DNA of 64,000 bases from Spirodela intermedia (Eukaryota; Streptophyta; Magnoliopsida; Alismatales; Araceae): positions 6,698,424-6,762,423 of the forward strand of contig LR746267.1 of the NCBI GenBank assembly GCA_902729315.2, in the 5' to 3' direction. Below the pieces are notes generated by a model. The model saw nothing but the letters and a program-made list of their open reading frames with translations. It had not been told where the DNA came from and ran no database searches. Position 1 is the first letter of the stretch; every line of letters begins with the position of its first letter. Positions 59,822-64,000 of the stretch are shown in pieces. The position numbers were made by a program, and so were the translations under genes.

Positions 59822-60017
59822 CTCTCTCTCCGTCTCCTCCTTCCCACACCCCTCGAAACTCTCTCCCCTACTCTCCTCTCATGTTTTCGTGAGAGACGAG
59901 AAGGGGAGAGAGGAAGAAGAAGAGCTATCTAACTTTCTAGCGCCACGACGGCTCCTTTTGTAAGCGAAAGAAGAGCTGTTGGAGAGATGGGCACCGGGCG
60001 TTCATGTGGGGCTTGGA

Positions 60018-60024
60018 ATTTATA
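60018..60024 (-). promoter_or_regulatory. TATA box of the MYB gene
   Basis: The minus strand reads TATAAAT about 197 bp upstream of the ATG at 59821. Confidence 0.65.
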
Positions 60025-60034
60025 GTTCGCGAGA

Positions 60035-60040
60035 CACGTG
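60035..60040. promoter_or_regulatory. G-box upstream of the MYB TATA box
   Basis: CACGTG in the context GACACGTGCC lies 11 bp upstream of the TATA box. G-boxes bind bHLH and bZIP factors, so light, ABA or bHLH-MYB feedback control is plausible. Confidence 0.5.
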
Positions 60041-61919
60041 CCTTGGCCGTAACTCATGCCGATCGCTCACTGGGCTTAGCCTTTTATGACTATCGTTCAG
60101 CTCTTTCCATCAATTTATGCGTCAGCAGACTTTATATTTCCACCTGACGGTTGCAACCTCTGGGGCCCCTCCTACGAGAGACGCATAAGCTTGACACAAA
60201 AAAGAAATCATTTAATTTTTACTATTTTAAGAGTAAAAATCACAATCTTCAGAAGTTCTGAAAATCTCGGTGTCTATGAAATTAATTATGGCAACAAAAA
60301 AAAAAAAAAGGGTATGCCTGAGTCATTTGAGATTACGACTCATTCTGTGTTCCGGGCTTGAAGATCCAAAAGTGGGCTTTGGACGAAAATATCACGCTTC
60401 AAGTCAATTATAAATCTAAGAAAAAGCGGATAATTTCAAATTTTCATGGCTCAGTTTTAAACAATCCCTGTAATATTTATTTTAAATTTTATGATCGCTT
60501 TGATTTTTACTGTTGGGCAATACTGACTAGGGAAAATTTAAATAGTAGTGAAGGAAAAACGAAACTGCAGTCTGTGATTGTACAATGTTAGTATAGCCGT
60601 TGTAGTCTTCTGGCCTTGCTCTTATCTTCCACCCTCTAGCCAAATCAATACTAATCGGAAGATTACTCGCGAATAGAAGCTGGACAGATGTAACTGAAAG
60701 AAATCCCTCTTTGTCTGAAGAGTTAAAAATGGTATATTTTAACGGGTTTATAAAAGTAAAAGTTCACATAGCTGTTGTCACAAAGGTTTCAGATGGGAAT
60801 ATACCACATCTCTGTGTATATTCCGTCTCTCTCATTTCTGCGCTGGAAACTTCTTTCAACTGTTCAGCGACCCCCCCCACTTCGCTTACCATTCTTCCTA
60901 AAATGGCAGGGACTAGGCATGAGAAACTACTGAAAACAATAGACTCCAAGGTCATTGCTTAACTTATATCCTAGAGAGATAGACTAGACAGGAAGGGATC
61001 TCCCCCTTCGCCGATGCTCTCCGAAAATAAATGACTCATCAGTCTCTGAACAAACAAAATTATCCGTCCCATCTCATGAAGTTTACTTGCCCACAATTCA
61101 CTTCCGTGTGTAGTTTTCAAGATATTACATTCTACTTGTGTACATCGTCACCCTGAAGATGCCAAGTTCTTCCCCGAAGTACATGCAATATATTACCAAA
61201 AGGAATGACTCTGCCATCACCGTAAAACGTACTAAGCTCGTCCGTCCGTTGCATTGTGATGTCTCTTGGGTAGATTATGAGATATAACGTTGTTTTTTCA
61301 TTCATGCATGGGGCGATATCGAAAGAAGTCTAAACAACAGGAGTGGACGTACTGGAAGATTGGATGAGATCTCCGGGGTAGCCTATGGACTTGATTATGA
61401 AGATGTAAGATAATGTTCGTGGATAGGATGATAAACGATGAAATATCATAAATACTGATCAAACTGCTACTACTATCTTTCAAAACCATGTTTCCAAGCA
61501 GGGCACTGGGAGTGATGGCGCGTCGAAAATATTTGGCTTTGTGGCACCGTATTAGCAAAGGGTTTGGTCCATCAATTAGTCAGTGACTAGCTTCTAAAGC
61601 GTATCTCTCTCTCTCTCTCTCCCCCACGCTCACTCTCCCACTCTCCCATTGTCCCCCATTTTCCCTTGACCACTTTCTCGCTCCCGCTCACTAGCATGCA
61701 GGCGATCCCAGGACTAGTTGATCTCCATCACGAGAATTGCGATGCTTCGAGCTAACGATCCTTTGTTTGACCATACCTGGGAATAGACAACAAATCCTCT
61801 CTCTCTTCTCTGACAAGTCGATGATTGGCTGACGGGTCCCCCTTCCCCCGCGGCCAACTTGACCCCTCGCCTTCCGCCGATTACCCGATCCATGGTCACT
61901 ACTGCCCAAAAAATTAAAG

Positions 61920-62031
61920 CACGTGCCAATAGTCTCAATGAATCAAGCAGTGCGATGCAGTGCCACACGCCCACTGGTCTCACTGTGCCTCGCGATGCTA
62001 CGCGCCCCCACTGCCCTGACAGTGCCACGTG
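61920..62031. promoter_or_regulatory. Two G-box (CACGTG) motifs
   Basis: CACGTG at 61920-61925 (AGCACGTGCC) and at 62026-62031 (GCCACGTGG, an ABRE-type core). Confidence 0.35.
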
Positions 62032-62159
62032 GAGCCTCGCACCACCACTGACCATAGACAGAGTCCAACAGAGCACTCAGCTACTGTGAAATGTGCTCAG
62101 GCAATCAGCCAAATCCTCTCTTGCTCCACAAGACCTCACGGCCAATTCCACCTACCCCT

Positions 62160-62198
62160 CCCGCTCTCTCTCTCTCTCTCTCTCTCTACTCCCCCTCC

Positions 62199-62235
<37 letters not shown>

Positions 62236-62309
62236 CCTCTCTCTCTCTCCCTCCCTCTCTCTCTCTCTCCCCCCCTCTCTCTCTCCCTCTCTCTCTCCCC
62301 TCTCTCTCT

Positions 62310-62350
<41 letters not shown>

Positions 62351-62360
62351 CCTCCCTCCC
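62160..62360. repeat. Long (CT)n/(CCCT)n polypyrimidine tract
   Basis: About 200 bp almost pure pyrimidine on the plus strand, with CCCTCC and CCCC interruptions. Overlapping Ser/Leu/Pro-rich open frames in all three phases are artefacts of the repeat. Confidence 0.95.
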
Positions 62361-62399
62361 TATGCCAGATCCGGAGAAAAAGGCCTCATTAGTGTCACT

Positions 62400-62590
62400 C
62401 GTTTCCTTGGGCACAGGCTTTCGTGGGCCCTTATGTGACCTTTTTCTCCACCTCTTCCTCCCTATGTACAACTGTGTGTATAAGAAAACCGATACATCCC
62501 TCTGCAGTGTTCCCATTAGCATCGGGACAGGCCTTCAATGGTCCCCTACGTTTCTTTTTCTCATTGTTCTTCTCTCTCCTCTGCCATAGG
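62400..62590. repeat. Degenerate direct repeat, ~60 bp, offset ~115 bp
   Basis: CACAGGCTTTCGTGGGCCCTTATGTG-like sequence near 62413 resembles GACAGGCCTTCAATGGTCCC near 62526, followed in both by a T-rich stretch. Confidence 0.5.
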
Positions 62591-64000
62591 CAGTTGCGCC
62601 GCAGTTGTGCCAACTGTTATTTCAAAGAACAATCTCGTTTCCCTCTCTGAGGAGTCTGATATTCGTCTCTCTCTCTCCCCCCCACCCCCCCTTCTCTCTA
62701 GTGGATGCCGTGCTGCGCCCCGGAAGCCGTGACAAATTTCATTCTAGAGAGCAATTATTTGCCTGACTCAGAGTAATGTGATGAGAAAACACGCTTGGTG
62801 ACATTGCACAGGATCTACATGCGCCTATTAATACGTGGAAGAATGCCCTACACAAGTATTCGCCCATCTGTTCTTCTCCCCATGTTCTCGCTGTCAGCCT
62901 CTGCCATACCCTGCCAGCCTTGACACTGCCTCATGCTCAACTCCCCAGTGGGTCTGCGAAAAAACAAACGTGCGGAATATGAAGCGTAACGCTGACCTTC
63001 AGTTGCGGACCGGTCAACGTTGCATAACTTGTCTACCTACCCTTCTTCCCCAGGCTCCCTCACACATGAAGGGAAATCAATGATTCCCAAAAGTGACTTA
63101 AGTGACTTACCGGCCTAATGTTATCATAATATGAACTGACGTTGGTTCCAATAAAGGTTGACTTTCGGGTAAAGTCATCAAGTTTCAACATGCATGAAAT
63201 TAAGTAAACGTAAACGAACTTAATTGTCTAAAGCCAGAATGATGTAGCCTTAAGTTGTATGATGTGGACAATCCTCCAAGGATTTTGAAGACTTCTCTCT
63301 TTAGTCCTTTGGCTTAAAAAGGCTTATTTGCTATGTTTCACCTTTTATATCTAGTAAAAAGTTAATGCATATTCTCTTGACCCTTAATTGAACTGTTAAT
63401 GATAGTGAAAGTCACAATCAATTGAAACCTTGATATTATCACAAGCATAACTTTGATGTACAATATATATTTTTACCACATATTTGATCAAATTATTTAG
63501 GTGATTTTTCTTTGAAAGGAAAGCAGGTAAATTTTCATCAAAATCAGTAATTTCATAAGATGTCCTACAAATAATTACTTTATAATTTAATCCAGATTTT
63601 ATATCAGTTACATATATCGTAAAAAAAATAGTTTTTAATATTTTATTTGTACTCTTAGCGTTGACTTATTGGTGACATTACACTATCAAGAGGAGGGCTA
63701 AATTAATCATATTTATTTCTTTATGAATTATAATTCCATCAGCAATATTAAAAATAAGAGTTATCAACGCAACTACACAAAAAAATTATAATCATTTGGT
63801 CTTCCATACATGCATCCACTCTCTAAGGTCTTTATCCTTGACTTCCACAAAATCCCTAATGTTTACATGCTGACTTCAATAGATATTGGCCTACTATTTT
63901 GTACAATTTCAATCAACTTGAGATTAAAAAAATACTGTCTCTAATTTATTGGGCTATAGATAGCTTAAATCAAAAAAGAGTATTACATCCCTCTTTTCTT

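Larger units (their letters stand above)
60041..64000. other. Spacer to the end of the window
   Basis: No gene is recognised. It includes a poly(A)-rich tract near 60295, two G-boxes (61920-61925, 62026-62031), a ~200-bp CT tract (62160-62360), a degenerate direct repeat (62400-62590) and AT-rich sequence to the end. G-boxes followed by a CT-rich leader look promoter-like for a plus-strand gene, but no ORF follows that I can assign. Confidence 0.4.

Noticed and set aside
62029-62589. 186-aa plus-strand frame and overlapping frames
   Set aside because: Composition is Ser/Leu/Pro from the CT tract; the frame has no family features.

Overview
This is flowering-plant nuclear DNA. Genes are split by GT-AG introns or are intronless plant families (NF-YC, plant DUF716, ELF4-like, R2R3-MYB). 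GC-rich exons sit in AT-rich spacers, and long CT/GA microsatellites are frequent. The species cannot be fixed from the sequence.

Layout. An NF-YC (HAP5) transcription factor lies on the minus strand at 1.8-2.5 kb. A six-exon minus-strand gene at 8.2-12.9 kb encodes a small membrane protein; its exons are too short to appear as long ORFs and were found by joining splice sites. From 16.5 to 37.6 kb there is a plus-strand family of DUF716/TMEM45-type seven-pass membrane proteins: one divergent member (16.56 kb), three close paralogues (24.4, 30.4 and 35.0 kb) and a broken C-terminal relic (37.3 kb). The last two intact copies and the relic share homologous 3' flanks, so the array grew by segmental duplication. 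The first ~385 coding bases of copies 2 and 3 are almost identical while the rest differs by about 16%, which points to gene conversion. A ~670-bp insertion interrupts one copy's 3' flank.

At 43.6-44.5 kb lies a decayed mitochondrial-carrier (SLC25A44-like) pseudogene. At 45.5-46.7 kb an intact gene encodes a secreted proline/histidine/arginine-rich wall-type protein with a 29-residue tandem repeat. At 51.4-54.5 kb is a nine-exon gene for a plastid-type atypical SDR (NAD(P)-binding Rossmann) protein. It converges with an intronless ELF4-like gene at 54.6-54.9 kb. At 58.7-59.8 kb is a three-exon, minus-strand TT2-like subgroup-5 R2R3-MYB with a TATA box and a G-box upstream.

The remaining spacers hold microsatellites, old direct repeats, a possible LTR fragment and degraded coding remnants. 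No RNA gene, CRISPR array or intact transposon was recognised. The most unusual features are the conversion tract in the DUF716 array, the arginine-rich repeat protein and the microexon-type gene.
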